Assembly: GCF_026625885.1 (NCBI RefSeq)
Contig: NZ_CP113068.1
Coordinates: 2,666,001 to 2,730,000, forward strand
Direction: 5' to 3'
Source of the DNA: Roseateles sp. SL47
GTDB taxonomy: Bacteria > Pseudomonadota > Gammaproteobacteria > Burkholderiales > Burkholderiaceae_C
Length of the DNA: 64,000 nucleotides
A program made the translations under genes and the position numbers. The notes beneath the pieces were generated by a model, which was not told where the DNA came from, did no database searches, and saw only the letters and a list, made by a program, of their open reading frames with translations. Of this stretch, positions 10,952 through 19,920 are shown in pieces; position 1 is the first letter of the stretch, and every line of letters starts with the position of its first letter.

Positions 10952-12202
10952 ATGCGGATGGTGATCTGGCTGGTGCTGCTGTTTGTCGCCGCTGTGGTGG
11001 CGGCGCTCACGCTTGGGAACAACGACGGTCTGGCCAGTTTCTACTGGCGCGGCTGGCGCATGGACCTGTCGCTCAATCTTTTCCTGCTGCTGTTGCTGGG
11101 CGGCTGTTTTGGCCTGATGACGCTGATGCAGTCGCTGGATGCGCTGCTCACGCTGCCCAAGCGCGCACGGCTGTGGCGCATGGCCCAGCGCGAACGCAGC
11201 GCTCAGATCGCACTGCGCGAGGCGCTGGCGGAGTTCTTTGGCGCGCGCTACAGCCGCGCTCAGAAGGCCGCAGAACGGGCCCTGAACATTCAGGCGATGA
11301 CGCCGGATCTGGCGCAGGACGGTTCTTTCATGGCGCTGGCGCATCTGGTGGCGGCGCAATGCGCCCACCGGCTGCAGGACCGGCGTGGCCGGGACGACCA
11401 TCTGCGCCAGGCGTTGCAGACGGCGCAGAGCAGTGCCGGTGCCCGGCCCCAGGAAGAGGGTGCGCGGCTGCTGGCGGCCGAATGGGCGCTGGATGATCGG
11501 GATGCCCAACGGGCGCTGACGCTGCTGGCGGACCTCGGCCCCGGCGTGGCGCGCCGCACCCAGGCATTGCGCCTGAAGCTGCAAGGCAGCCGACTGGCCC
11601 ATGAGCCGATGGAGGCGTTGCGCACCGCACGGCTGCTGGCCAAGCACCAGGGCTTCTCCAAATCGGCGGCGCAAGGGCTGCTGCGGTCGCTGGCGAGTGA
11701 AGCGCTGGAAGAGGCCCGTGATGCGGACCAACTGCGAGCCACCTGGCAGCAACTGGATGCGGCGGATCGCCGGGATGTGTTTGTGGCGGCGCGCGCAGCG
11801 CAGAAGGCGGCGTCCCTGGGGGCGCCGGAAGATGGGCGCGGCTGGTTACGCCCGTTCTGGGATGCGGTGGCCGAGCACGGGGATGATGAACGCCGCGCCT
11901 TGGCCGAAGCCTTGGTGCCGTGCATGCCGGGCCTCGGGCCGGAATGGCTGCAGCGGCTGGAATTCGCTGCGCAGCGCTTCCCGCGTGATGCGACCATGGC
12001 CTACGCCCTGGGTCATGCGCTGGCGGAGCGGCAGTTGTGGGGCAAGGCCCGGTTGATGCTGGAGCAGGCCGGTGAGGACCGTGAGTTGTCGGTGACGGCC
12101 CGCCGCCGCAGCTGGCTGCGTCTGGCGGAAATGGCCGACAACGATGGCGACACGGAGCGCCGTGCCCGTTGCTATGAATCGGCGGCGCGCCTCGGGGATT
12201 GA
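10952..12202 (+). CDS. hemY: HemY-type TPR membrane protein of haem biosynthesis
   Basis: 416 residues. Two N-terminal transmembrane helices (about 3-25 and 38-60) are followed by an alpha-helical TPR-like region, as in gammaproteobacterial and betaproteobacterial HemY. The EFFGARYSRAQKAAERAL segment after the membrane part is family-typical. It starts 10 bp after hemX and closes the operon. This is not the Gram-positive HemY oxidase. In enterobacteria HemX/HemY are thought to organise late haem enzymes at the membrane. Confidence 0.9.
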   Translation: MRMVIWLVLLFVAAVVAALTLGNNDGLASFYWRGWRMDLSLNLFLLLLLGGCFGLMTLMQSLDALLTLPKRARLWRMAQRERSAQIALREALAEFFGARYSRAQKAAERALNIQAMTPDLAQDGSFMALAHLVAAQCAHRLQDRRGRDDHLRQALQTAQSSAGARPQEEGARLLAAEWALDDRDAQRALTLLADLGPGVARRTQALRLKLQGSRLAHEPMEALRTARLLAKHQGFSKSAAQGLLRSLASEALEEARDADQLRATWQQLDAADRRDVFVAARAAQKAASLGAPEDGRGWLRPFWDAVAEHGDDERRALAEALVPCMPGLGPEWLQRLEFAAQRFPRDATMAYALGHALAERQLWGKARLMLEQAGEDRELSVTARRRSWLRLAEMADNDGDTERRARCYESAARLGD

Positions 12203-12248
12203 TGGGTGGGCGATTGGCGAGCGGTCGTCACAAATCACCGCTCAGTTC

Positions 12249-12278
12249 TTGCCGAGGCTAAAAAATGCATGCTATAGT
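12249..12278 (+). promoter_or_regulatory. Sigma70-type promoter of the tRNA-Arg pair
   Basis: A -35 of TTGCCG (12249-12254) and a -10 of TATAGT (12273-12278) are separated by 18 bp and lie 12 bp upstream of the first tRNA-Arg. Assigned by eye. Confidence 0.6.
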
Positions 12279-12290
12279 CGCAGTCTTTCA

Positions 12291-12367
12291 GCGGCTGTAG
12301 CTCAGTTGGATAGAGTACTTGGCTACGAACCAAGGGGTCGTGGGTTCGAATCCTGCCAGCCGCACCA
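12291..12367 (+). tRNA. tRNA-Arg (anticodon ACG), copy 1
   Basis: A 77-nt cloverleaf with acceptor stem GCGGCTG/CAGCCGC, discriminator A, encoded CCA, D arm GCTC..GAGT, anticodon loop CTACGAA (anticodon ACG) and a canonical TTCGAAT T-loop. The next copy is 100 nt downstream and identical in sequence. Confidence 0.97.
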
Positions 12368-12467
12368 GAAAATCAGTAGGCTCACTTGTTGAGCGGGCCT
12401 GCGAGAAAACAAGCAAGAAGATCAAGACGTTGCTTCCACGACGGTAGCGTCTGACAATCAAAGTCGT

Positions 12468-12544
12468 GCGGCTGTAGCTCAGTTGGATAGAGTACTTGGC
12501 TACGAACCAAGGGGTCGTGGGTTCGAATCCTGCCAGCCGCACCA
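12468..12544 (+). tRNA. tRNA-Arg (anticodon ACG), copy 2
   Basis: Identical over all 77 nt to the copy at 12291, with CCA encoded. It is followed 8 bp later by a strong intrinsic terminator, so both tRNAs are probably one transcript. Confidence 0.97.
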
Positions 12545-12552
12545 AATCAGAA

Positions 12553-12588
12553 GGCCAGTGTTGAAAAACACTGGCCTTTTTCTTTTTT
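12553..12588 (+). terminator. Intrinsic terminator of the tRNA-Arg operon
   Basis: A perfect stem GGCCAGTGTT/AACACTGGCC with a GAAA loop is followed by TTTTTCTTTTTT. Confidence 0.92.
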
Positions 12589-12634
12589 CCCCAATCTTCA
12601 GCGATTCATCAGTTCGTTGTTGCCGGAGTCCCTC

Positions 12635-12678
12635 GGGAGAGGGAGAGAGGGAGAGAGGGAGAGAGGGAGAGAGAGAGA
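12635..12678. repeat. GA-rich microsatellite
   Basis: About five near-exact 8-bp GAGAGGGA units ending in GAGAGAGA, in the roughly 240-bp spacer between the tRNA terminator and the Gly-rich protein gene. It is purine-only on the plus strand. No gene is supported in this spacer. Confidence 0.75.
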
Positions 12679-12825
12679 CGATGCGTGGGGCTGGAGCGGC
12701 CGTTTCCGAACCATCGGGGGCATCGTTTGCACTTGAGTCGTGATGCGCTTCGGCCTGCAGTGCTTGTTGTGTGCTGCCTGCCTGAAGTGGCATGTCGACA
12801 ACCTAATTCAAGTAAACGGCTCTCT

Positions 12826-13494
12826 ATGAACAACTTTTATCTGCAAGGCTCTCCCTGGAGCAGTCCTTTTTTTGGTGGGCTACCTTCCATGGGCATGGGA
12901 TTCCCCGGGATGGGCTTCTCCGGTGGCTTTCCTGGTGGTTTTGGTGCTGGCCTGGCCAGTGGATGGATGAGGCAGGTCGCCCACGGCATGAGTGGTGGCT
13001 GGGGTGGCATGGGGCCCTGGTGCGGCCATGGCGGTGGCTATGGTGTTCATGGCCACCACGGGGGTCCCGGTTCCTGGGGTGGCGAGGTTCCCCGTGAAGG
13101 GCAATGGAATGCCGAGAAGGGGGGCTACACCATCGGCCGGAGTGGTCGCCTGGAGATGACAGTGGGCCAGGCCCACGCGGACTACAAAAATCAGATGCAG
13201 TTTCGCGTCAATGGCGGCGAATGGCAGACGCTGAGCAACTCCAAAGACACGGGCCATACCGCCACCATTCATGCTCCCCCGGGGTCCAATGTCCAGTTCC
13301 GCATCCAGACGCCGGAGGGCAACACCCTGCGCGCTGGGACAACACGCAATGTCGATGGCCGCGACTACGGCCAGGTGACCAAGACCGACAAGGGCTATCG
13401 CCTTGGTTTCGAAGATCAGCCGAACGGCGCCGATCGCGACTTCAATGACGCTGTGCTGAATCTGCGCGACCCGGGACGTCGCTGGGCCTGGTAA
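12826..13494 (+). CDS. Gly-rich protein with C-terminal DUF4114-like motif
   Basis: 222 residues from ATG 12826; longer upstream frames lack support. The N-terminal third is extremely Gly/Met/Phe/His-rich (repeats like GMGFPGMGFSGGFPGGFG). A beta-rich domain follows, ending in the segment LGFEDQPNGADRDFNDAVLN, which matches the acidic GFED..G.D.DFNDV motif of DUF4114 domains in secreted or surface proteins. No signal peptide is visible, so the export route is unknown. The acidic motif could bind calcium (inference). The codon use is similar to its neighbours. Confidence 0.7.
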   Translation: MNNFYLQGSPWSSPFFGGLPSMGMGFPGMGFSGGFPGGFGAGLASGWMRQVAHGMSGGWGGMGPWCGHGGGYGVHGHHGGPGSWGGEVPREGQWNAEKGGYTIGRSGRLEMTVGQAHADYKNQMQFRVNGGEWQTLSNSKDTGHTATIHAPPGSNVQFRIQTPEGNTLRAGTTRNVDGRDYGQVTKTDKGYRLGFEDQPNGADRDFNDAVLNLRDPGRRWAW

Positions 13495-13499
13495 GCCTC

Positions 13500-13524
13500 G
13501 CGCCGGCTCATCACGAGCCGGCGC
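13500..13524. terminator. Perfect hairpin after the Gly-rich protein gene
   Basis: A 10-bp perfect stem GCGCCGGCTC/GAGCCGGCGC with a 5-nt loop, 5 bp after the stop codon. It has no T-run, so the terminator function is tentative. Confidence 0.5.
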
Positions 13525-13553
13525 TGCCGCTCCGATCGCGACACAATGGGGTT

Positions 13554-14120
13554 ATGAGCAAGGCATTCACCAAGGAAAGCGACGCAGCCGACCAGGACGA
13601 CGAGGACAGCCCCTCGCTACCGGCCATCCCCAAGGGTGCGCGCAACTACATGACCCCAGCCGGGTATGCCCGGTTGCGCAGTGAGTTCATGGAACTGCTG
13701 GATGTGGAGCGGCCCAAGATTGTCGAGATCGTCTCCTGGGCCGCAAAAAATGGCGACCGTTCCGAGAACGGCGACTATCTTTATGGCAAAAAAAGGCTTC
13801 GTGAAATCGATCGCCGGCTTCGTTTCCTGACCAAGCGGCTGGACATTGCCGAGGTGGTGGACCCCAGTGCCCATCACGGCAGCGATCAGGTGTTTTTTGG
13901 CGCCACGGTCACCTATGCCAATGCCAAAGGTGAGGAACGCACCATCACCATCAAAGGCATTGATGAGTCCGACAGCCTGGCGGGAGAAGTGAGCTGGGTC
14001 TCTCCGATTGCGCGGACGCTGTTGAAGGCTCGCGAAGGCGACGAACTTCAGCTGGTCACGCCCGTGGGGGTGGAAACCATTGAAGTGATCGAGGTGTTGT
14101 ACCCGGCGCCCGGGGCCTGA
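13554..14120 (+). CDS. greB: Transcription elongation factor GreB
   Basis: 188 residues. The N-terminal coiled-coil includes YMTPAGYARLRSEF and the acidic tip region NGDRSENGDYLYGKKRLREI, which reaches the RNA polymerase active site to stimulate cleavage of backtracked RNA. The C-terminal FKBP-like domain (about 105-185) has FFGATVTY and SWVSPIARTLL. GreB is favoured over GreA because of the longer, basic KRLREIDRRLRFLTKRL helix. It is convergent with spoT. Confidence 0.94.
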   Translation: MSKAFTKESDAADQDDEDSPSLPAIPKGARNYMTPAGYARLRSEFMELLDVERPKIVEIVSWAAKNGDRSENGDYLYGKKRLREIDRRLRFLTKRLDIAEVVDPSAHHGSDQVFFGATVTYANAKGEERTITIKGIDESDSLAGEVSWVSPIARTLLKAREGDELQLVTPVGVETIEVIEVLYPAPGA

Positions 14121-14135
14121 GCCCGACCTTGAGCC

Positions 14136-16400
14136 TTACGGCTTGACCCGCCAGACGCGCATCACCGCGTTGGATCGCTTGAGCGTGCGCAGCGTGTCGG
14201 CCAGGTGCAGACGGTCGCGCACGGCCAGCAGCAGCGTCATTTCTGCGGTTTCCCGCTGAGCGGCATCGTCACTCATGGCGATGTGGGTGATGTCCGCTTC
14301 CGCGCTGCTCACCGCCGTGGCGATCTGCGCCAGCACACCCTTGCCATTGCGCATCAGCACACCGATTTCCGCTTCGAAGCTGCGGCTCAGTTCCTCTGCC
14401 CAGCCCACCGCAATCCAGTGTTCGCTGTCACGCTGGAACAGCCGCCGGCCCACCGCGCATTCGCCGGTGTGGATCACCAGGCCTTCACCGCGACCCAAAT
14501 ACCCCTTGATGTCGTCCCCCGGGATGGGGCGGCAGCAAGTGGCCAGCCGCACCGACGCACCTTCGCTGCCATCGATCAGCACCTGCCCTTGTGACGGGGC
14601 GTCATCGGTGGCGAAGCGGCCCATGGTCAGCAGCACCGCATCCGGCCGCTGCCCTTGTTCAGACAGTGTGCGGGCCAGCTTCTTGGCCACGATGCTGGCA
14701 ATCTTGCGGCCCAGGCCGATCTCCACCAGCAGTTCGTCCACATGGCGGTTGCCGGCCCAGCGGGCGAGGTCTTGCCACAGTTGCGCCGCTGCGGTGTCTT
14801 CCTCATCCAGGCTGGGCAGCGCCAGGCCCTCGGCCCGCAGCGCCTGTGCCAGCATCTTGTGGCCGAGTTCGCGGGATTCTTCCTGCTCCAGGTTCTTCAG
14901 GAAGTGGCGGATCTTGGAACGGGCGCGGCCGGTACGCACAAAGCTCAGCCAGGCCGGATTGGGCCGCGCGCCGGCGGCTGTGACGACCTCGATCACATCA
15001 CCACTGCGCAGCTCGGTCCGCAGCGGGACGGCCTCACCGTTGACCTTGGCGGCCACGCAGTGGTCGCCGACGTCCGAGTGGATTGCATAAGCGAAGTCCA
15101 CCGGTGTGGCGCCCTTGGGCAGGGCCATGATCTTGGATTTGGGGGTGAACACGTAGACCGCATCGGGGAACAGATCGATCTTGACGTGCTCCAGGAATTC
15201 GGTGGCGTCCCGGGTTTCGTCCTGGATGTCCAGAAGCGACTGGAGCCAGCGCGAACCCAGTTGCTGCGCGGCCTTGGAGTCGCCCTTGCTCTTGTAGAGC
15301 CAGTGCGCCGCCACGCCCTTTTCGGCGACCATGTGCATGGCCTCGGTCCGCATCTGGAATTCCACCGGCGTGCCCAGCGGGCTTACCAGGGTGGTGTGCA
15401 GCGACTGATAACCGTTGGGTTTGGGGATGGCGATGTAATCCTTGAACCGGCCCGGCTGCGGCTTGTAGAGCTGATGCAGCACACCCAGCGACCAATAGCA
15501 CTGGGGCAGGTCCTGCACGATGACGCGAAAGCCGAAGATGTCGCTGACCTGGGCAAAGCTCAGGTGTTTTTCGCTCATCTTTTTGTAGATGGAGAACAGC
15601 GTTTTCTCGCGGCCCTGGATTTCCACCCGCAGATTGGCTTCTGTAAAGGCCTTCTGCACATCCCGCTCGATGCGGGTGACCAGGTCGCGCCGATGGCCGC
15701 GGGCCTTGGTCACCGCCTTGGCCAGCGCGGCATGGCGCCAGGGGTGGATGTATTGGAACGACAGCTCCTGCAGCTCCCGATAGATCTCGTTCAGACCCAG
15801 GCGGTGGGCAATGGGGGCGTAGATGTCCAGTGTTTCGCGGGCGATGCGGCGGCGCTTGTCAAAGGCCATGTGCTGCATCGTGCGCATGTTGTGCAGGCGG
15901 TCGGCCAGCTTGATGAGGATCACCCGGACGTCCCGCGCCATCGCCAGCAGCATTTTGCGGAAGCTCTCGGCCTGGGACTCTTCCCGAGTGGAAAACTGCA
16001 GCTTGTCCAGCTTGGTGAGGCCGTCCACCAGTTCGGCGGTGGGGGCTTCGAAGCGTTCGATCAGCTCGGTCTTGGTGACGCCGCAGTCTTCCATGGCGTC
16101 ATGCATCAGCGCGGCCATGATGGCCTGGGCATCCAGGCGCCAGTCGGCGCACAGGCCGGCCACAGCGATGGGATGGGTGATGTAGGGCTCGCCGCTGGCC
16201 CGGAACTGGCCTAGATGCGCCTCGTCAGCGAACTTGTAGGCTTCGCGGATGCGCTTGATGTCTGCCTTGGGCAGATAGTGCAGCCGGGTGACGAGGCTGT
16301 CGAAGGACGACGCCTCGGACGCAGGGGCAGGTGCTGCCTTCGGGCCCGCGAGCCCGGTCAGACCTGGAATGTGTGCAGTGGCGAAGGAGCGAAGACCCAT
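14136..16400 (-). CDS. spoT: Bifunctional (p)ppGpp synthetase/hydrolase, RelA/SpoT family
   Basis: 754 residues with the full domain order. The HD hydrolase domain has intact HDAMED near residue 100, so hydrolase activity is expected. The synthetase domain contains RFKDYIAIPKPNGYQSLHT (about 318-336). A TGS domain follows (VYVFTPKSKIMALPKGATPVDFAY), then a helical/zinc region with CCRPIPGD and a C-terminal ACT domain. It makes and degrades the alarmone ppGpp. It lies downstream of rpoZ and gmk, the usual betaproteobacterial order, but a terminator separates it from rpoZ. Confidence 0.96.
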   Translation of the reverse strand: MGLRSFATAHIPGLTGLAGPKAAPAPASEASSFDSLVTRLHYLPKADIKRIREAYKFADEAHLGQFRASGEPYITHPIAVAGLCADWRLDAQAIMAALMHDAMEDCGVTKTELIERFEAPTAELVDGLTKLDKLQFSTREESQAESFRKMLLAMARDVRVILIKLADRLHNMRTMQHMAFDKRRRIARETLDIYAPIAHRLGLNEIYRELQELSFQYIHPWRHAALAKAVTKARGHRRDLVTRIERDVQKAFTEANLRVEIQGREKTLFSIYKKMSEKHLSFAQVSDIFGFRVIVQDLPQCYWSLGVLHQLYKPQPGRFKDYIAIPKPNGYQSLHTTLVSPLGTPVEFQMRTEAMHMVAEKGVAAHWLYKSKGDSKAAQQLGSRWLQSLLDIQDETRDATEFLEHVKIDLFPDAVYVFTPKSKIMALPKGATPVDFAYAIHSDVGDHCVAAKVNGEAVPLRTELRSGDVIEVVTAAGARPNPAWLSFVRTGRARSKIRHFLKNLEQEESRELGHKMLAQALRAEGLALPSLDEEDTAAAQLWQDLARWAGNRHVDELLVEIGLGRKIASIVAKKLARTLSEQGQRPDAVLLTMGRFATDDAPSQGQVLIDGSEGASVRLATCCRPIPGDDIKGYLGRGEGLVIHTGECAVGRRLFQRDSEHWIAVGWAEELSRSFEAEIGVLMRNGKGVLAQIATAVSSAEADITHIAMSDDAAQRETAEMTLLLAVRDRLHLADTLRTLKRSNAVMRVWRVKP

Positions 16401-16465
16401 ATGTCAAATTTAACCGATGGGATGCGGGCTTTCCCGCGCAGGGGCACTCCAGCAGCGCCAAAGCG

Positions 16466-16490
16466 ACAAAAGGCGCCGAGTGGGCGCCTT
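16466..16490 (-). terminator. Intrinsic terminator downstream of rpoZ
   Basis: On the minus strand an 8-bp perfect stem AAGGCGCC/GGCGCCTT with a 5-nt loop is followed by TTTTG. It sits between the rpoZ stop (16588) and the spoT start (16400). Confidence 0.7.
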
Positions 16491-16587
16491 ATGGAGAAGT
16501 GATCTCAGCCGGAAAGGGCCGGATCCGGAGGTGGTGTGCGCCTGACGACGCAATTGCCTCGCGAATGAAGCGGATTGGAGCGCTGCC

Positions 16588-16791
16588 TCAGACCGGCACG
16601 CGGCGCAGCATTTCCACGCCGACGTCGCCATTGGCGACTTCACGCAGGGCGGTGACGCCCGGCTTGTTCTTGGATTCCAGCTTGGGGGCGTGGCCCTGGC
16701 TGAGCATGCGGGCGCGATAGGTCGCGGCGAGCACCAGCTGGAAGCGGTTAGGGATCTTGGTCAGGCAGTCTTCAACGGTGATGCGGGCCAT
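16588..16791 (-). CDS. rpoZ: RNA polymerase omega subunit
   Basis: 67 residues, start [20 protein letters not shown], with the conserved [12 protein letters not shown] helix. Omega binds the beta' subunit and is part of the ppGpp-binding site 1, so its position next to spoT is functionally sensible. It is the usual length for betaproteobacteria and lies 61 bp after gmk. Confidence 0.97.
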   Translation of the reverse strand: MARITVEDCLTKIPNRFQLVLAATYRARMLSQGHAPKLESKNKPGVTALREVANGDVGVEMLRRVPV

Positions 16792-16852
16792 GCTGATGTC
16801 CTGGTGGAGTGATACGACGGGATGTGGCGGGATGTGGCGAATGAGCGGGGGC

Positions 16853-17476
16853 TCATTCGATGAGGTCGAGTGCGCGAAACACGGCGGAGCGGTTTCGGAG
16901 CTGAGTGGCGTATTTTAGCCGTTGTGCCTGCACGATGGCTTTCAGGTCGAACAAGGCGGTTTCGAAGACGGCGTTGATCACCACGAAATCGAAGTGGCGG
17001 GCCTGGGCGACCTCGTTGCGGGCATTTTCCATGCGTTTGGCGATGACGGCGGGTTCGGTATCGCCACGGCGGATCAGGCGTTCGCGCAATTCATCCCAGC
17101 TGGGAGGCAGGATGAAGATGAGCACGGCGTGCGGAAAGAGCTTCTTGATTTGCAGGGCGCCCTGGTAATCGATCTCCAGCACGACGTCTTCGCCATGGGA
17201 AATGCGCTGCTCGATGGCGTTGCGGGAAGTGCCATAGAGGTTGCCATGGACCTCGGCCCACTCGAAGAACTCTTCGCGTGCGACCATCGCCCGAAATTCT
17301 TCCGGCCCCACGAACAGGTATTCACGCCCATGCTGTTCCTGGCCGCGAGGGGCGCGGGAGGTATGCGAGACCGACACGGTCAGCTTGGCATCCAGTTCCA
17401 GCAGCGCCTTGACCAGACTGGACTTGCCAGCCCCGCTGGGGGCGGCCACAACGAACAAATTACCAGGGTATTCCAT
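16853..17476 (-). CDS. gmk: Guanylate kinase
   Basis: 207 residues. It phosphorylates GMP to GDP. The P-loop [10 protein letters not shown] (about 12-21), [12 protein letters not shown] (GMP-binding) and the YFVG-like [10 protein letters not shown] segment, plus the lid with LIRRGDTEP, are all present. It normally follows yicC directly. Here a 526-bp repeat-rich spacer separates them. Confidence 0.97.
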   Translation of the reverse strand: MEYPGNLFVVAAPSGAGKSSLVKALLELDAKLTVSVSHTSRAPRGQEQHGREYLFVGPEEFRAMVAREEFFEWAEVHGNLYGTSRNAIEQRISHGEDVVLEIDYQGALQIKKLFPHAVLIFILPPSWDELRERLIRRGDTEPAVIAKRMENARNEVAQARHFDFVVINAVFETALFDLKAIVQAQRLKYATQLRNRSAVFRALDLIE

Positions 17477-17589
17477 CGAACAATTTTAGCGTCACGCCCG
17501 TCACCGCCGAAGCCAACAACTCACGAACCGCCGGCCTCCCGCAGGGCGCCCCGCTGTGCTGCCGCAGCTCTCCGCCCGTGGAGGCCCAA

Positions 17590-17998
17590 AGTCGCATGAA
17601 CGCGCGCAGCGCCGTTCAAGCGGGGCTGCTGGTGAGCACGAGGGTCGCCGCCGGGCCGCTCCCAAGTCGGCCCGCGGGGCCCACATCCACCCCTTTCACC
17701 GCTCCTGTCTGCACTCAGTCGCATGAACGCGCGCAGCGCCGTTCAAGCGGGGCTGCTGGTGAGCGCAGGGGCCGAACGCCGGGCCGCCCCAAGTCGGCCC
17801 TTGCCCCCTCGGGGGGCGTGTTTGATGCGCCCTAGGCGCATCAAACCGGGGGCGCACCCAGTCGCATGAACGCGCGCAGCGCCGTTCATGCGGGGGTCTC
17901 ACTGAGCGCAGGGGCCGCCGCCGGGCCGCTCCCAAGGCGGCCCTTGCCCCCTCGGGGGGCGTGTTTGATGCGCCCTAGGCGCATCAAACCGGGGGCCC
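17590..17998. repeat. Repeat-rich spacer: three 46-bp direct repeats and two identical 11-bp-stem hairpins
   Basis: Direct repeats beginning AGTCGCATGAACGCGCGCAG start at 17590, 17717 and 17860, and the first two are almost identical over about 46 bp. A second unit, centred on the perfect hairpin TTTGATGCGCC-CTA-GGCGCATCAAA, occurs at 17821-17845 and 17964-17988, each preceded by CCCCTCGGGGGGCGTG. The block fills the 526 bp between yicC and gmk, and no gene is supported in it. It looks like a dispersed intergenic repeat family of this genome (inference). Confidence 0.8.
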
Positions 17999-18002
17999 TA
18001 CA

Positions 18003-18920
18003 TCACTCGATATTCTGCACCTGCTCCCGCAGCTGTTCGATCGCCACCTTCATCTCGACCGAGATGTTGGTCAGCTCGATCGCCACCGCCTTGGAGCCCA
18101 AAGTGTTGGCTTCACGGTGTAACTCCTGCATCAGAAAGTCCAGCCGCTTGCCGATGTCGCCCCCCTTTTTCAGCAGGCGTTCCACCTCATCCAGATGGGA
18201 CCTCAGGCGGGTCAATTCCTCCGCCACATCGATCCGCAAGGCATAGGCCGCTGCCTCATTCACCGCACGTTCCTGCAGCGACTGTTCCGACACCGAGGTG
18301 GTCGCTCCGGCTGCATTCAGCGCCTCTTTCCAGCGCTCCAGAAACCGCTCCTGCTGACGCTGCACAGCCGCCGGAATGAGAGGCTCCGCCTGGTCGGCCA
18401 ACTGCCGCAAAGTGGCCACCCGCTGCTTGAGCATCGTCACCAGTTTGGCCCCCTCACGCTCACGCGCTGCCAGGAAGCCTTTCAGGCACTGCCGCGCCGC
18501 TTCCAGCACGTGTTCATCGGCAGGAACGGGCCCACCGCTGCCGCCCTTGCACCACTGCAAAGCCTCCTGCACCGACAGCCCCTGGGCCTTCGGCAGCCAG
18601 GCTTTCACCTGCTCCTCCAGACGGGCCAAGCGGTTGAGTTGCTCGGGCTGCGGATTGGGCACCGAGCTCTCCGTCTCTCGCTGGAAACTGATGCGCAGCT
18701 CCATCTTGCCGCGCTTCACCTGGCTGGTGACCAGATCGCGCAACGCGGGCTCCAGGGCCCGCAGCTCATCCGGCATCCGGAAGCTGAGATCCAGGAATCG
18801 CCCGTTCACCGACCGAGCCTCCACGGTGACGCCTGTGGCGACGTGAGAACTAGGGGTTTCGCCGGGGGTCGTCGGTTGTGCCGTGGCGCTGGCATAACCG
18901 GTCATGCTGTAAACTGGCAT
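18003..18920 (-). CDS. yicC: YicC-family endoribonuclease-like protein
   Basis: 305 residues, start MPVYSMTGYASA (family hallmark), then VEARSVNGRFLDLSFRMPDELR and the C-terminal KRLDFLMQELHREANTLGSKA motif with acidic residues. YicC proteins belong to a recently recognised RNase family (YicC/YloC). It is divergent from the kinase gene at 18952 over only 31 bp, so the two promoters must overlap. Confidence 0.95.
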   Translation of the reverse strand: MPVYSMTGYASATAQPTTPGETPSSHVATGVTVEARSVNGRFLDLSFRMPDELRALEPALRDLVTSQVKRGKMELRISFQRETESSVPNPQPEQLNRLARLEEQVKAWLPKAQGLSVQEALQWCKGGSGGPVPADEHVLEAARQCLKGFLAAREREGAKLVTMLKQRVATLRQLADQAEPLIPAAVQRQQERFLERWKEALNAAGATTSVSEQSLQERAVNEAAAYALRIDVAEELTRLRSHLDEVERLLKKGGDIGKRLDFLMQELHREANTLGSKAVAIELTNISVEMKVAIEQLREQVQNIE

Positions 18921-18951
18921 CAGCTATCGGTAGAGAAATCGAACCGCGATT

Positions 18952-19920
18952 ATGTCAAAGCCGAAACCGGCGCCCCTGCCCGCAGGCACGGTGGTGGGTG
19001 GCTATCAGATCATCAAAAAACTGGCTGCGGGTGGTTTCGGCGTGGTGTACCTCGCCGAAGACCCCGACCATCATTTGGTGGCCCTGAAAGAATACCTCCC
19101 GTCATCACTGGCCGAACGATCACCCGGAGAACTGACGCCCCGCGTCAAACCGGAGAAACAGCCCCTGTACAGACTGGGGCTGCGCAGCTTTTTTGAAGAA
19201 GGCCGCTCACTCGCGCAAATTTCGCATCCCAGCGTTGTCTCGGTGCTGAATTTCCTGCGGGAGAACGAGACCGTCTATATGGTCATGAATTACCTGCAGG
19301 GCGACACGCTGCAGGATTTCATCGTGACCGCTCGGGATTTGAAACGCGACAAGGTCTTCCGGGAATCCACCATCCGGTCCCTGTTCGACGAAATCCTGAA
19401 GGGTCTGCGCATCGTGCACCAGCACAAGATGCTGCACCTGGACATCAAGCCGGCCAACATCTTCATCACCAACGACAACAAGGCGGTGCTGCTGGACTTC
19501 GGTGCCGCGCGCGAAGTGCTGTCCAAGGAAGGCAATTTCATCCGTCCGATGTACACACCAGGCTTTGCCGCCCCGGAGATGTACCGCCGCGATGGATCCC
19601 TCGGCCCCTGGACCGACATCTACGCCATCGGCGCCTGCATCTATGCCTGCATGCAGGGCTATCCCCCCAACGACGCGCCGCAGCGCCTGGAAAAAGACCG
19701 CCTCGGTCTGAGCCTGTCGCGCCTGCGCAATGTGTATTCGGACAACCTGCTGGAAGTGACCGAATGGTGCATGTCGCTGGACCCGCTCACCCGTCCGCAG
19801 AGCGTGTTTGCACTGCAGAAGGAACTCTCGCGGGAGACCGAGCGCCGCTACACCAAGCTCAGTTTCAGTGAACGCCTGAAGCTGCAGCTCGAGAACCTCA
19901 AGACCGGAGCCAAGGCGTGA
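18952..19920 (+). CDS. Hanks-type Ser/Thr protein kinase
   Basis: 322 residues. The kinase domain spans about 18-290: Gly-rich loop AAGGFGVVYLAED, catalytic Lys in VALKEYLP, catalytic loop HLDIKPANIFI (about 163-173), DFGAA, and the activation-segment FAAPEMYRRDG with the conserved Glu. No C-terminal sensor or transmembrane segment is visible, so it is probably cytosolic. It overlaps the PP2C gene by 4 bp, giving a coupled kinase/phosphatase pair. The substrate is unknown. This pair next to yicC and rph recurs in Burkholderiales (recollection, not checked). Confidence 0.92.
   Translation: MSKPKPAPLPAGTVVGGYQIIKKLAAGGFGVVYLAEDPDHHLVALKEYLPSSLAERSPGELTPRVKPEKQPLYRLGLRSFFEEGRSLAQISHPSVVSVLNFLRENETVYMVMNYLQGDTLQDFIVTARDLKRDKVFRESTIRSLFDEILKGLRIVHQHKMLHLDIKPANIFITNDNKAVLLDFGAAREVLSKEGNFIRPMYTPGFAAPEMYRRDGSLGPWTDIYAIGACIYACMQGYPPNDAPQRLEKDRLGLSLSRLRNVYSDNLLEVTEWCMSLDPLTRPQSVFALQKELSRETERRYTKLSFSERLKLQLENLKTGAKA

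Noticed and set aside
17590..17998. CRISPR array
   Set aside because: Only three copies with 127- and 143-bp periods, and the intervals themselves share repeats. No cas gene in the window.
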